Assembly (NCBI GenBank): GCA_023257915.1
Contig: JALRBB010000099.1
Location: 1 to 10,858 of the forward strand
Length of the DNA: 10,858 nt
Direction of reading: 5' to 3'
Source of the DNA: Quisquiliibacterium sp.
GTDB taxonomy: Bacteria > Pseudomonadota > Gammaproteobacteria > Burkholderiales > Burkholderiaceae_E
Below the pieces are notes generated by a model. That model did not search any database. It was not told the DNA's origin and saw nothing but the letters and a program-made list of their open reading frames with translations. Positions within the stretch are counted from its first letter, which is position 1. Every line of letters begins with the position of its first letter. Shown piece by piece: positions 1-7,301 of the stretch. Position numbers and translations under genes: made by a program.

Positions 1-1038
1 CATGTAGAAGCGCCGGTAAGCGCCCGATTCGATGACCCCGTCCAGGCTGCCGGACAGCAGTCCGCAGTCGATCATGCCTTGCGCCAGCACCTTGACCGCT
101 GCGTCATGCGGATCGGTAAAGCGTGCGCCAGGGCGGGTTGCGGCGATCGCGGCTGCCTGCGAGTCCAGCACGATGTCGTAGAGCTCGCGCTGGCCGGCGC
201 TGAAGCGGCCACCAACCGGAAAGGTGCGGGTGATGTCCGACGCGTAGCCGTCGAGCTCGCAACCGGCATCGATCAGCAGCAGTTCGCCATCGCGCAGCTG
301 GGCGTCATTGCCGCGGTAGTGCAGCACGCAGGCGTTGCGGCCGCCGGCGACGATCGAGCCATAGGCTGGAAACTGCGAGCCGTTGCGCCGGAACTCGTGC
401 AGCAGCTCAGCTTCGACCTGATACTCGTACATGCCTGGGCGGGTGGTCTGCATGGCACGCACATGCGCTTGCGCCGAGATCTGCGCAGCGCGCCGCATCA
501 GGTCGGTCTCATGGGCGTCCTTGACCAGGCGCATTTCGTCGAGCAGCGTGCGCACATCGATGGCTTGCGATGGCGCGCCGATCCCGGTGCGCGCCTGTGC
601 ACGGACTGCGCCGATCCAGTTGCGAACCCGTGCATCGACCGCCTCATCGCTGCCAAGTGCACAGTAGATTGCCGGCTGGTCGGCGAGCAATTGGGCCAGC
701 TTCGCATCCAGTTCCTCGATCGGGTAAGCGCGATCGAAGCCGAAACGTTCGGCAGCCATCGCCGGTCCGTGGCGGTAGCCGTCCCAGATCTCGCGCTCCG
801 GATTCTTGTCCCGGCAAAACAGCAGGGACTCGACATGGTCTGCGCGCACCGACAGCACCATCGCGGCCTGCGGCTCGGTAAAGCCGGTCAGGTAGTAAAA
901 GTAACTGTCCCAGCGGTACGGATATTCGGCGTCGCGATTGCGTACCACCTCTGGCGCGGTGAACACCACCGCGACGCCACCGCCACGTTCACGAATTTGC
1001 TGGGCCAGCCGAGCCCTGCGCGACGAATATTGCTGCAT
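1..1038 (-). CDS. pepP: Xaa-Pro aminopeptidase (aminopeptidase P, M24B family), C-terminus cut off by the window edge
   Basis: Cytosolic dimetal aminopeptidase that removes an N-terminal residue preceding proline. Of a family length of about 440 residues, 346 are visible and the reading frame is still open at base 1. The N-terminal creatinase-like domain (about 1-170) carries the aminopeptidase P signature RWDSYFYYLTGF (42-53). The pita-bread catalytic domain begins near 170 with DEMRLVKD. The first two metal-binding aspartates are visible at D257 (LLIDAG) and D268 (YASDITRTF). H240 in NACVLHY matches the substrate-binding histidine of E. coli PepP. The remaining ligands (His, Glu, Glu) would lie just off the left edge; the last visible residues, YRRFYM, normally come just before the HGTSHWLG-type motif. 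The ATG at 1038 lies 1 nt after the murU stop, and its strong GGAGGAA ribosome binding site is the tail of murU, so the two are probably translationally coupled. Family assignment is firm. Confidence 0.95.
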   Translation of the reverse strand, partial: MQQYSSRRARLAQQIRERGGGVAVVFTAPEVVRNRDAEYPYRWDSYFYYLTGFTEPQAAMVLSVRADHVESLLFCRDKNPEREIWDGYRHGPAMAAERFGFDRAYPIEELDAKLAQLLADQPAIYCALGSDEAVDARVRNWIGAVRAQARTGIGAPSQAIDVRTLLDEMRLVKDAHETDLMRRAAQISAQAHVRAMQTTRPGMYEYQVEAELLHEFRRNGSQFPAYGSIVAGGRNACVLHYRGNDAQLRDGELLLIDAGCELDGYASDITRTFPVGGRFSAGQRELYDIVLDSQAAAIAATRPGARFTDPHDAAVKVLAQGMIDCGLLSGSLDGVIESGAYRRFYM

Positions 1039-1039
1039 G

Positions 1040-1726
1040 TCATTCCTCCCGGAGCAATTGTGCATCGAGTTCGGTCAGGCGTTGTGGCGTGCCAACGTCA
1101 ACCCATCGTCCGGCATGGCGCTCGGCTCCCGCTGCGCCCCGCGTGATTGCCTCGCGCAGCAGTGGCGCAAGCGGCGCCGGCTGGCCGCGGACCAGCCGGC
1201 CGAACAAGGACGGGCGATACACGCCGATACCGCTGAACGTGAAACGCCGCGATGCTTCAGCCAGCAAGCGGCCGCTGTCGAGGCCAAAGTCGCCGCGCGG
1301 ATGCTGCGGCGGGTTGTCGACCAGCACGCACCAGGCGTCCAGATCGCCAGCAAGCATCTGGGCCGCAATCGTTCTGGCGCGACCGAAGTCGAAATCGCAC
1401 CAGATATCGCCGTTGACCACCAAAAATGGATCGCTGCCAAGCAGCGGTAGCGCCTGTGCAATGCCGCCGGCAGTTTCCAGCGCATCGGCTTCGCGCGACC
1501 ATGCGATGTTCAGCCCCCATCGTGAACCGTCGCCCAGCGCCTGTTCGAGCATCGATCCAAGATGGGCATGGTTGATGACGATCTGGCGAAACCCGGTGCG
1601 CGCGAGCCGCTCGAGATGCCATTCGATCAACGCCTTGCCCCCGACACGCAGAAGCGGCTTCGGGCAGGAATCGGTCAGCGGCCGCATCCGCTCGCCGCGC
1701 CCGGCGGCCAGGATCATTGCGTGCAC
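1040..1726 (-). CDS. murU: N-acetylmuramate alpha-1-phosphate uridylyltransferase
   Basis: Sugar-1-phosphate nucleotidyltransferase of 228 residues. In the peptidoglycan recycling route described in Pseudomonas putida, MurU joins UTP to MurNAc-1-phosphate to give UDP-MurNAc, bypassing de novo MurA/MurB, the fosfomycin target step. Visible features are the nucleotide-binding signature LAAGRGERMRPLT (6-18), K23 in the CPKP segment, the LETAGG motif (83-88), the metal-binding aspartate D107 in VNGDIW, and D210 in WVDVGTPQRL, the expected second metal ligand. I chose the GTG at 1726 because it gives M-H-A-M-I-L-A-A-G, matching the family start M-K-A-M-I-L-A-A-G; an in-frame ATG at 1717 would remove three residues. 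Longer in-frame extensions run into amgK and are not credible. It lies 14 nt after amgK, the kinase that supplies its substrate. The exact sugar is inferred from that pairing; alone, the fold could also fit another sugar phosphate. Confidence 0.9.
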   Translation of the reverse strand: MHAMILAAGRGERMRPLTDSCPKPLLRVGGKALIEWHLERLARTGFRQIVINHAHLGSMLEQALGDGSRWGLNIAWSREADALETAGGIAQALPLLGSDPFLVVNGDIWCDFDFGRARTIAAQMLAGDLDAWCVLVDNPPQHPRGDFGLDSGRLLAEASRRFTFSGIGVYRPSLFGRLVRGQPAPLAPLLREAITRGAAGAERHAGRWVDVGTPQRLTELDAQLLREE

Positions 1727-1740
1727 TGAGAGGACCCGGC

Positions 1741-2808
1741 TCAGAACGTGTAGCCAACTGCGGGCGCACGCTGCTCGACCTGTTCGAGCAGCCGTGCCAG
1801 CGGGGCTAGGGCGTTGTAACGGGACGCCACGCCGATCGCATACTCGTACACCACAGGCAGATCGGCCAGGTAGCGGTCCTTGCCATCGCGATGAAACAGT
1901 CGCGCGAAAATGCCGAGCACTTTCAGGTGGCGTTGCAGGCCCATCCACTCGAAGTCCCGCCAGAAGTCGGCGAAGTCGCGAGCCACCGGCAGTCCGGCCG
2001 CCCGAGCTCGTTCCCAATGACGAATGGTCCAGTCGAGCACCCGCTCCTCAGGCCAGCGAATGTAGGCATCACGCAGCAGCGAGACCAGGTCGTAGGTGAT
2101 CGGCCCGGTGACGGCGTCCTGAAAGTCGAGAACTCCCGGGTTCGACTCTCCGGCAAGCAGCATCAGGTTTCGCGAGTGGTAGTCGCGATGCACGAAAACC
2201 GCGGGCTGTGAGAGGTTGGCGGCGATCAGCGTCTCAAAAGCCGACAGCATGGTCGTACGCTGTTGTTCGGTCAGTTGCAGGTCCTTGTGGCGCGTGACGT
2301 ACCACTCGGGGTAGAGCATCAGTTCGCGCAGCAGCAGATCACGATCGTAGGCGGGAAAGACATCAGTGCGGCTGGCTGCCTGCATCGCAACCAGCGCCCG
2401 GCATGCATCGGCATACAGCGCATCGGCATTGTGCTCGTCCAGCACCTGCAGATACGTGGTGTCGCCGAAGTCCTCGAGCAGCAAGAATCCTTGCCCCAGG
2501 TCTGCTTCGAGTACCGCAGGCACCGTCATTCCGGCACCCGCGAACACGCTGGCGGCGTGCACGAAGGGGGCGCAGTTTTCCATCGGCGGCGGGGCGTCCA
2601 TCACGATGCGGCTGGGCTCACCCGGGCCTGCATCGATGCGAAAGTAGCGCCGAAAGCTCGCGTCATCTGACGCGCTGCGCAGGCTGTCGGGCAGCAGTCG
2701 ATGCTCGGCAGGCAGGGCCTGTAGCCAGCTCAGCAGCGCAGCACGGCGCGGGTCGCTAACGGTGGAACTGGAGGCAGTGGTGGTGGCAGATGCCGATTTG
2801 CTGCTCAT
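1741..2808 (-). CDS. amgK: N-acetylmuramate/N-acetylglucosamine anomeric kinase (APH-fold phosphotransferase)
   Basis: 355-residue kinase of the aminoglycoside phosphotransferase fold. AmgK phosphorylates the anomeric carbon of MurNAc or GlcNAc released during cell-wall turnover, and MurU uses the product. Key segments are DASFRRYFRI (49-58, start of the N-lobe), LLLEDFGDTTYL (109-120, hinge region), the catalytic loop VFVHRDYHSRNLML (204-217; D209 catalytic base, N214 metal ligand) and GVLDFQDAVTGP (225-236; D228 the Mg-binding aspartate equivalent to the DFG Asp). The first 18 residues are a Ser/Thr/Ala-rich tail outside the fold, but there is no in-frame ATG, GTG or TTG nearby, so the ATG at 2808 stands. 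No Shine-Dalgarno is visible; a 7-bp inverted repeat lies just upstream instead. Older annotations call this a generic aminoglycoside phosphotransferase. Its position next to murU supports the recycling role, and an antibiotic-modifying role is unlikely. Confidence 0.9.
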   Translation of the reverse strand: MSSKSASATTTASSSTVSDPRRAALLSWLQALPAEHRLLPDSLRSASDDASFRRYFRIDAGPGEPSRIVMDAPPPMENCAPFVHAASVFAGAGMTVPAVLEADLGQGFLLLEDFGDTTYLQVLDEHNADALYADACRALVAMQAASRTDVFPAYDRDLLLRELMLYPEWYVTRHKDLQLTEQQRTTMLSAFETLIAANLSQPAVFVHRDYHSRNLMLLAGESNPGVLDFQDAVTGPITYDLVSLLRDAYIRWPEERVLDWTIRHWERARAAGLPVARDFADFWRDFEWMGLQRHLKVLGIFARLFHRDGKDRYLADLPVVYEYAIGVASRYNALAPLARLLEQVEQRAPAVGYTF

Positions 2809-2819
2809 GCGGTGTCTAA

Positions 2820-2836
2820 GCGCGGTGCGACCGCGC
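2820..2836. repeat. Perfect inverted repeat (7-bp arms, 3-nt spacer) in front of amgK
   Basis: GCGCGGT - GCG - ACCGCGC. In the amgK transcript it would form a GC-rich hairpin ending 11 nt before the ATG, covering the normal Shine-Dalgarno position. In DNA it could be an operator. It could also have arisen by chance in GC-rich sequence, although the arms are perfect and it lies outside any gene. Confidence 0.5.
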
Positions 2837-2863
2837 CGGTTGCCTGAAACTGGCTTCTATAAT

Positions 2864-2869
2864 AAGAGA
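2864..2869 (+). promoter_or_regulatory. Possible lptD ribosome binding site (AAGAGA)
   Basis: A purine run 8 nt before the lptD ATG is the only Shine-Dalgarno candidate. It directly abuts the TATAAT box, so it can be transcribed only if the lptD start site lies further upstream than that box would imply. The assignment is therefore tentative. Confidence 0.35.
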
Positions 2870-2877
2870 TCGCAGAT

Positions 2878-5127
2878 ATGACTTTCTCGGCCCTTCGATC
2901 CGGCGCTCTCGCCTTGCTCGCCCTTTGCGCTGCGGGGCGGGCGTTTGGCGTTGAGCCGGTCATGTTGCGGCTTGAGCGTCAGCTCAGCGAATCTGCGGCC
3001 AGGGTCACCGAGGATCGGCCGCTGTTTGGACAGTCCGATCAAGTCTCCGCGCGGGCGCGTCGCGAAATCACGATGCGCGACGGCGCTGAGTTGCGACGTG
3101 CAGGAACGACGATTCGCGCGGATCGCATTACCTACTATCCGCAGGACGACGAGGTCGTCGCCGTTGGTGCGGTTCGGGTCTTTCGCGATAACGCCGTCTT
3201 CAGCGGTCCTCAGCTCAGGCTGAAGCTGGACGCCAATGAAGGCACGGTGTCGGGCGCCCGATTCGAGCTTCCGGTGTACGGCGGCACGGGCACAGCGTCG
3301 AGCGTCGAGTTTCAGGGGCCGGACCGCACGACCTTGCTCGACGCGCTGTACACGACCTGCGATCCGCGCAATCCGGACTGGTACTTGCAGGCCGAATCCC
3401 TGACCCTGGACGAACGCAAGCAGCAGGCCGAGGGCCGCTGGGGCAGCCTGGTCTTCATGGATCGCAAGATCCTCGCCGGCCCGAGCTTCGGATTTCCGCT
3501 GAGCAACGAGCGGCGCAGCGGGTTTCTCGCGCCTTCGTACGCGGTGAACTCGCGTACCGGCCTGGAGCTGACCGCGCCGTATTACGTGAACATCGCGCCC
3601 AATCGCGACCTGACGCTGATGCCCCGGCTGATGGCCCGCAGCGGCTTGCAACTCGGCGGCGATCTGCGTTTCATGGAACCGCACACCCTCGGCCAGTTCA
3701 AATTCGAAGTGACGCCGAACGATGCGCTGACCGGCACCACCCGGTATCTGGCCGGGTTGCAGCAAACCTTCGTCAACGTCGGCGGCTGGAACGGCATCAT
3801 CAACATGAAAGGGGTATCCGACGACAAATACTTCGTCGATTACTCGCGAACCATCCTGGGCAGTTCCGAGCGCTCGCTACCAAGAAGTATCGTTGCGAGC
3901 CGCGGCTACGGCGACTGGACTTTGACCGTCAACACGACCAGTTACCAGAACATTCTGGAGGCTCGCAATGCGCCTCCTTATGAACGCCTGCCGCAGGTCA
4001 CTGCCTTGTGGTCCAGGCTCGACGAGCGCGGTTTCGATCTGGAGAGCACCTTCGATGCCGCCTTGTTTCGCCGCCCCTTGCCCGGTGCGGTCGAGGGAGC
4101 GCGGTTTGTTGCCAATCCGCGGATCTCGTATCCGATCGTGCGACCTGGGTGGTTCGTGGTCCCGAAACTGGGCTTGCACCTGACCAGTTATCAACTCGAT
4201 ACCAACCCGGGGTTCGATACCAACCTGACGCGGTCGGTTCCGACCTTCTCGCTCGATTCCGGACTCATCTTCGAGCGATACACCGACTTGTTCGGCAAGC
4301 AGACGCGTCAGACGCTCGAACCGAGAATGTTCTACGTGCGTTCGGCCTATCGGGACCAGACCGGTCTGCCGGTCTTCGACTCGGGTGTCGCCGACTTCAA
4401 CTTTGCGCAACTGTTTTCGGAAAACCCCTTTATCGGTCATGACCGGATCTCGGATTCGAACCAGCTCACCAGCGCGCTGGTCTCGCGTGTTATTGATCCG
4501 GGGACCGGCGTGCAGACGCTTCGCCTGGCCTTCGGGCAGCGGCAGTATTTCGCCGATCAGCAGGTGTCGATCCCGGGCCGGCCGCTGCGCACCGACCGTC
4601 GCTCCGATCTGCTGTTCGCCGCTGGCGTGCAGATCACACGCAGTGCGAGCGTGGACGCCGGCGTGCAATACAGTCTGGGCGATGGGCGCCTGCCGCGAAT
4701 GAACCTGCAGGCCCGCTACCTGCCGCCCGATGGCCGGATCCTGAACGTCGCGGTGCGTCATGTCAGTGATCAGATCGGCCAGATCGATACCTCCTGGCGC
4801 TGGCCAGTCATGCGCAATGTCCGGATGATCGGGCGCATCAACTATTCCTGGCTGCGGCAATCGACCGGCATCCTGACCGAACCGGGAATCATTGAAGGCC
4901 TGCTCGGCATGGAGTACGGCGCCGACTGCTGGATCGGCAGATTCCTCGTGCATCAGTTCGTCACCGCGCAGGGTCAGACCACCTCGGCGGTGTTCCTGCA
5001 GATCGAACTATCCGGACTGGGGCGGCTCGGGTCCGACCCGTTTGATATATTGCGTCGGAGCATTCCCGGCTATCAGCTGCCCGCCGACAACCCGCAGGCG
5101 CCATCACGGTTTTTCGGATACGAATGA
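2878..5127 (+). CDS. lptD: LPS-assembly outer membrane protein LptD
   Basis: 749-residue outer membrane beta-barrel that, with the lipoprotein LptE, inserts lipopolysaccharide into the outer leaflet. Residues 1 to about 24 form a Sec signal peptide (R7, hydrophobic 9-19, likely cleavage after AFG). Residues about 45-150 are the OstA-like periplasmic jellyroll (AELRRAGTTIRADRITYYPQ; VRVFRDNAVFSGPQL). Next comes the conserved TTCDPRNPDWYL (159-170) and then alternating strand-like sequence to the C-terminus (barrel), including RSGFLAPSY, LEPRMFYVR and LGMEYGADCW. The only cysteines in the mature chain are C161 and C684, corresponding by context to E. coli C173 and C725; partners of C31 and C724 are absent. 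The start is set by the signal peptide. The stop overlaps the surA ATG (ATGA), coupling LptD to the chaperone that helps assemble it. Length and motifs make the identification firm. Confidence 0.96.
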   Translation: MTFSALRSGALALLALCAAGRAFGVEPVMLRLERQLSESAARVTEDRPLFGQSDQVSARARREITMRDGAELRRAGTTIRADRITYYPQDDEVVAVGAVRVFRDNAVFSGPQLRLKLDANEGTVSGARFELPVYGGTGTASSVEFQGPDRTTLLDALYTTCDPRNPDWYLQAESLTLDERKQQAEGRWGSLVFMDRKILAGPSFGFPLSNERRSGFLAPSYAVNSRTGLELTAPYYVNIAPNRDLTLMPRLMARSGLQLGGDLRFMEPHTLGQFKFEVTPNDALTGTTRYLAGLQQTFVNVGGWNGIINMKGVSDDKYFVDYSRTILGSSERSLPRSIVASRGYGDWTLTVNTTSYQNILEARNAPPYERLPQVTALWSRLDERGFDLESTFDAALFRRPLPGAVEGARFVANPRISYPIVRPGWFVVPKLGLHLTSYQLDTNPGFDTNLTRSVPTFSLDSGLIFERYTDLFGKQTRQTLEPRMFYVRSAYRDQTGLPVFDSGVADFNFAQLFSENPFIGHDRISDSNQLTSALVSRVIDPGTGVQTLRLAFGQRQYFADQQVSIPGRPLRTDRRSDLLFAAGVQITRSASVDAGVQYSLGDGRLPRMNLQARYLPPDGRILNVAVRHVSDQIGQIDTSWRWPVMRNVRMIGRINYSWLRQSTGILTEPGIIEGLLGMEYGADCWIGRFLVHQFVTAQGQTTSAVFLQIELSGLGRLGSDPFDILRRSIPGYQLPADNPQAPSRFFGYE

Positions 5128-6446
5128 TTCCAACGACTTCACTGTTTCGCAGCGCGCTGCTCGCGATCGTCATGCTGGTGCCGCTTGCGGGCCATTCGCA
5201 AGGGCGTACGGTACCGCGAGAGCTCGATCGCGTTGTTGCGGTTATCAACAACGACGTCATCACCGCCAACGAGCTGGCCCAGCGGGTGCAGGCCGGTGAG
5301 CGCCAGCTGCGCCGGCAAGGCATCGAATTGCCGCCGGGCGACATTCTGGCCAAGCAGATTCTCGAGCGCATGATCGTCGATCGGGCGCTGGTGCAGACCG
5401 CAGTCAGCCAGGGAATCCGGGTGGACGATGCGCAGGTCGATGGCGCGTTTGCGCGGGTCGCGGAGCAAAACCGGCTGAACGCCGGGGAACTGCGCGCGCA
5501 ACTCGAACGCGATGGCGTCAGCCTGCTGGTGTTTCGCGAGCAGTTGCGCAACGAGTTGCTGATCGGGCGGCTGCGCGAACGCGAGGTCGATTCGCGCATC
5601 CAGATCACCGAGGCCGACATTGATGCATTCCTGGCCGAGCAGCAGGGGGCTGCAGCCGGTCCTGCGGCGCTGAATCTCGCGCAGATTCTGCTCAGGGTTC
5701 CGGAGGGCGCGTCCTCAGAGCAAATCGATCGTCAGCGTCGGCGTGGTGAGGAGTTGCTGCAGCAGTTGCGGCAAGGCGCGGACTTTGCCCGTCTGGCTGC
5801 GGCCTATTCCGATTCGGCGGAGGCAATGCGTGGTGGTGTGCTCGGGATGCGGCCTGTTGATCGTCTGCCCTTGCTGTTCGTTGACGCGGTCGCCAAGCTT
5901 GCTCCAGGACAGGTTTCGGGCCTGGTGCGCAGCCCGAATGGATTTCATCTGCTCAAATTGATCGACAAGCAGGATTCCGGCTTCAACAAGCTGGCCAACG
6001 AGCCAGTGGTGCAGAGCCGGGTGCGGCATATCCTGTTGCGACCGAGCGAACTGATCCCCGAGCCGGAGGTGTTGCGCCGCTTGCAAGAGATTCGCGAGCG
6101 GCTCGTCTCAGGACTGGCGACGTTTGCTGACATGGCTCGCCAGTACTCCATCGACGGCTCTGCCGGCCGCGGTGGTGAGCTCGGCTGGATTTATCCCGGC
6201 GATACCGTGCCGCAGTTTGAGAAGGCAATGATGGCCCTGCAGCCCGGCAAGGTCAGCGAGCCGGTGCGCAGCGACTTCGGTTATCACCTGATCGAGGTGC
6301 TCGAGCGGCGCACCGACGCCGCTTCGCCGGAACGGGTGCGGGCGGCGGCCCGCCAGGCGATCCGGGAGCGTCGGACCGAGGAGGCGTTTCAGGACTGGAT
6401 CCGCCAGGTGCGCGACCGCGCCTATGTCGAATATCGCGACGGCTAG
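5124..6446 (+). CDS. surA: Periplasmic chaperone and peptidyl-prolyl isomerase SurA
   Basis: 440-residue periplasmic chaperone that escorts unfolded outer membrane proteins, LptD among them, to the Bam complex. Residues 1 to about 25 form a signal peptide (R9, hydrophobic 11-22, likely cleaved near GHS/Q). The N-terminal chaperone domain starts with LDRVVAVINNDVITANEL (34-51), typical of SurA. Two parvulin domains follow, at about 182-283 (ALNLAQILLRVPEG ... GFHLLKLIDKQ) and 298-397 (SRVRHILLRPSEL ... GYHLIEVLERR). The C-terminal helix segment (about 401-435) ends in FQDWIRQVRDRAYVEYR. Both parvulin domains keep the HILL-type first strand (QILL in the first, HILL in the second) and the GG-x-LG motif. 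The ATG overlaps the lptD stop, with a modest GGA 5 nt upstream inside lptD. In many Proteobacteria pdxA comes next; here rsmA does. Confidence 0.96.
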   Translation: MIPTTSLFRSALLAIVMLVPLAGHSQGRTVPRELDRVVAVINNDVITANELAQRVQAGERQLRRQGIELPPGDILAKQILERMIVDRALVQTAVSQGIRVDDAQVDGAFARVAEQNRLNAGELRAQLERDGVSLLVFREQLRNELLIGRLREREVDSRIQITEADIDAFLAEQQGAAAGPAALNLAQILLRVPEGASSEQIDRQRRRGEELLQQLRQGADFARLAAAYSDSAEAMRGGVLGMRPVDRLPLLFVDAVAKLAPGQVSGLVRSPNGFHLLKLIDKQDSGFNKLANEPVVQSRVRHILLRPSELIPEPEVLRRLQEIRERLVSGLATFADMARQYSIDGSAGRGGELGWIYPGDTVPQFEKAMMALQPGKVSEPVRSDFGYHLIEVLERRTDAASPERVRAAARQAIRERRTEEAFQDWIRQVRDRAYVEYRDG

Positions 6447-6479
6447 CGGCACGGGCCTGCTGGCCGGGAAGCCGTCCGG
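6447..6479 (+). other. surA-rsmA gap, where pdxA is usually found
   Basis: Only 33 bp separate the surA stop from the rsmA ATG. The gap contains a GGCC-TGCT-GGCC inverted repeat and the rsmA Shine-Dalgarno GGGAAG (6466-6471, 8 nt before the ATG). There is no room for a pdxA remnant and no recognisable promoter, so rsmA is probably cotranscribed with lptD and surA. Confidence 0.6.
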
Positions 6480-7262
6480 ATGATCCATGTTGCACGCAAG
6501 CGTTTCGGCCAACATTTTCTGGTCGACAGGGCGATCATCGACGCGATCGTCAATGCCATCAATCCGCGCGAAGGCGAGCGCGTCGTGGAGATCGGACCAG
6601 GTCTTGCGGCCTTGACTGATGCCCTGCTGGCGCGCATCGAATCGCTGACTGCGATCGAGATCGATCGAGACCTCGCACAACGGCTGCGCAATCGCTACCG
6701 CGATCGCATCGAACTGGTCCAAGCCGATGTGTTGACGGTCGACTTCAGGCGGCTGGCCGAGGGCGGGCGGCTCAGGGTGGTCGGCAATCTTCCGTACAAC
6801 ATCTCGAGTCCGCTGCTGGTGCATCTGCTCGAGGCTCGCGACCGGATCGTCGATCAGCACTTCATGCTGCAAAAGGAAGTGGTCGAGCGCATCGTCGCCG
6901 GGCCGGGCAGCGCCGCCTATGGTCGTCTGGGCGTGCTGATGCAGGCGTACTACGAGGTCGAGTTGCTGTTTGACGTGCCGCCTGAAAGCTTCGATCCACC
7001 GCCACGTGTGGATTCCGCGGTGTTACGGATGCTTCCGCTGCGCGATCCGGCCCCGGTGGAGCCAACGCTGCTCTCCGAGGTGGTGGCGGCTGCATTCGGG
7101 CAAAGGCGCAAGATGCTGCGCAACACGCTGCTGCCCTGGCTGGCGCAGCAAGGCGTGGATGCGCCGGAACTCGCACCGACCGAGCGTCCGGAAGGGGTGC
7201 CAGTGGCCAGTTATGTCGAACTGGCGGTGCGGCTGGCGCGCAAACGCGGCGCAAGCGCCTGA
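6480..7262 (+). CDS. rsmA: 16S rRNA (adenine1518-N6/adenine1519-N6)-dimethyltransferase
   Basis: 260-residue SAM-dependent enzyme (KsgA) that dimethylates two adjacent adenines in the 3'-terminal helix of 16S rRNA, a late small-subunit maturation check; its loss gives kasugamycin resistance. Motifs in order: the N-terminal KRFGQHFL (7-14), SAM motif [13 protein letters not shown] (35-46), acidic loop AIEIDRD (58-64), QADVL (81-85), catalytic motif [12 protein letters not shown] (103-112), [14 protein letters not shown] (171-184), and the C-terminal RNA-binding segment [12 protein letters not shown] (206-217). The length is typical. The ATG at 6480 yields the usual family start and has GGGAAG upstream. 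It is the last gene of the rightward cluster; the apaG/apaH genes that follow it in E. coli are absent and a convergent gloA follows instead. Confidence 0.97.
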   Translation: MIHVARKRFGQHFLVDRAIIDAIVNAINPREGERVVEIGPGLAALTDALLARIESLTAIEIDRDLAQRLRNRYRDRIELVQADVLTVDFRRLAEGGRLRVVGNLPYNISSPLLVHLLEARDRIVDQHFMLQKEVVERIVAGPGSAAYGRLGVLMQAYYEVELLFDVPPESFDPPPRVDSAVLRMLPLRDPAPVEPTLLSEVVAAAFGQRRKMLRNTLLPWLAQQGVDAPELAPTERPEGVPVASYVELAVRLARKRGASA

Positions 7263-7301
7263 CGCGGGGCCTTGCGTCGCGGGTCGGCGCGCCAGTGCAG
7301 C
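7263..7301. other. Convergent gap between rsmA and gloA
   Basis: The 3' ends of two opposing genes meet across 39 bp. Transcription in both directions should end near here, yet I see no strong hairpin followed by a T-run on either strand, only a GGCGCGCC palindrome (7286-7293) and a 4-bp stem near 7297. Termination may be Rho-dependent or lie inside the opposing gene. Confidence 0.4.

Larger units (their letters stand above)
2809..2877. promoter_or_regulatory. Divergent amgK / lptD intergenic control region
   Basis: This 69-bp gap is the only place where the two divergent clusters can be transcribed from locally. It contains a perfect TATAAT at 2858-2863 on the + strand. No good -35 hexamer lies 16-18 bp upstream; the nearest TTG-like element (TTGCCT, 2840-2845) is only 12 bp away. 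A start about 7 bp after TATAAT would leave lptD a leader of only about 7-8 nt. The same A/T patch read on the other strand offers TATTAT (2864-2859), which would give amgK a more ordinary leader of about 40 nt, again with no clear -35 box. That promoters lie here is inferred from gene arrangement; which strand the -10 serves is unresolved. No convincing sigma-E or heat-shock pattern was found. Confidence 0.55.

Noticed and set aside
79..1146. Open frame of 355 codons on the + strand opposite pepP
   Set aside because: It mirrors the codon structure of pepP and continues into murU antisense. It has no domain, signal or ribosome binding site; shadow frame.
1727..2017. N-terminal extension of murU upstream of the GTG at 1726
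   Set aside because: It would overlap the end of amgK by about 275 bp and adds an Arg/Gly-rich stretch unlike the family, whose proteins begin at M-x-A-M-I-L-A-A-G.
1741..2808. Aminoglycoside resistance phosphotransferase
   Set aside because: The fold is APH-like, but adjacency to murU and overall similarity to AmgK point to sugar recycling, not drug modification.
2840..2863. Sigma-E or heat-shock promoter for lptD
   Set aside because: GAAAC near 2846 resembles part of an ECF -35, but it is only about 7 bp from the T/A-rich box, not 16-17 bp. The elements do not line up.
3877..4953. Open frame of 358 codons on the - strand inside lptD (and another of 302 codons at 2857-3765)
   Set aside because: Both are antisense to a full-length LptD with conserved motifs throughout. 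The translations look like typical GC-rich shadows.
7263..7301. Bidirectional intrinsic terminator between rsmA and gloA
   Set aside because: Only short stems (4 bp and a GGCGCGCC palindrome) and no T-run on either strand.
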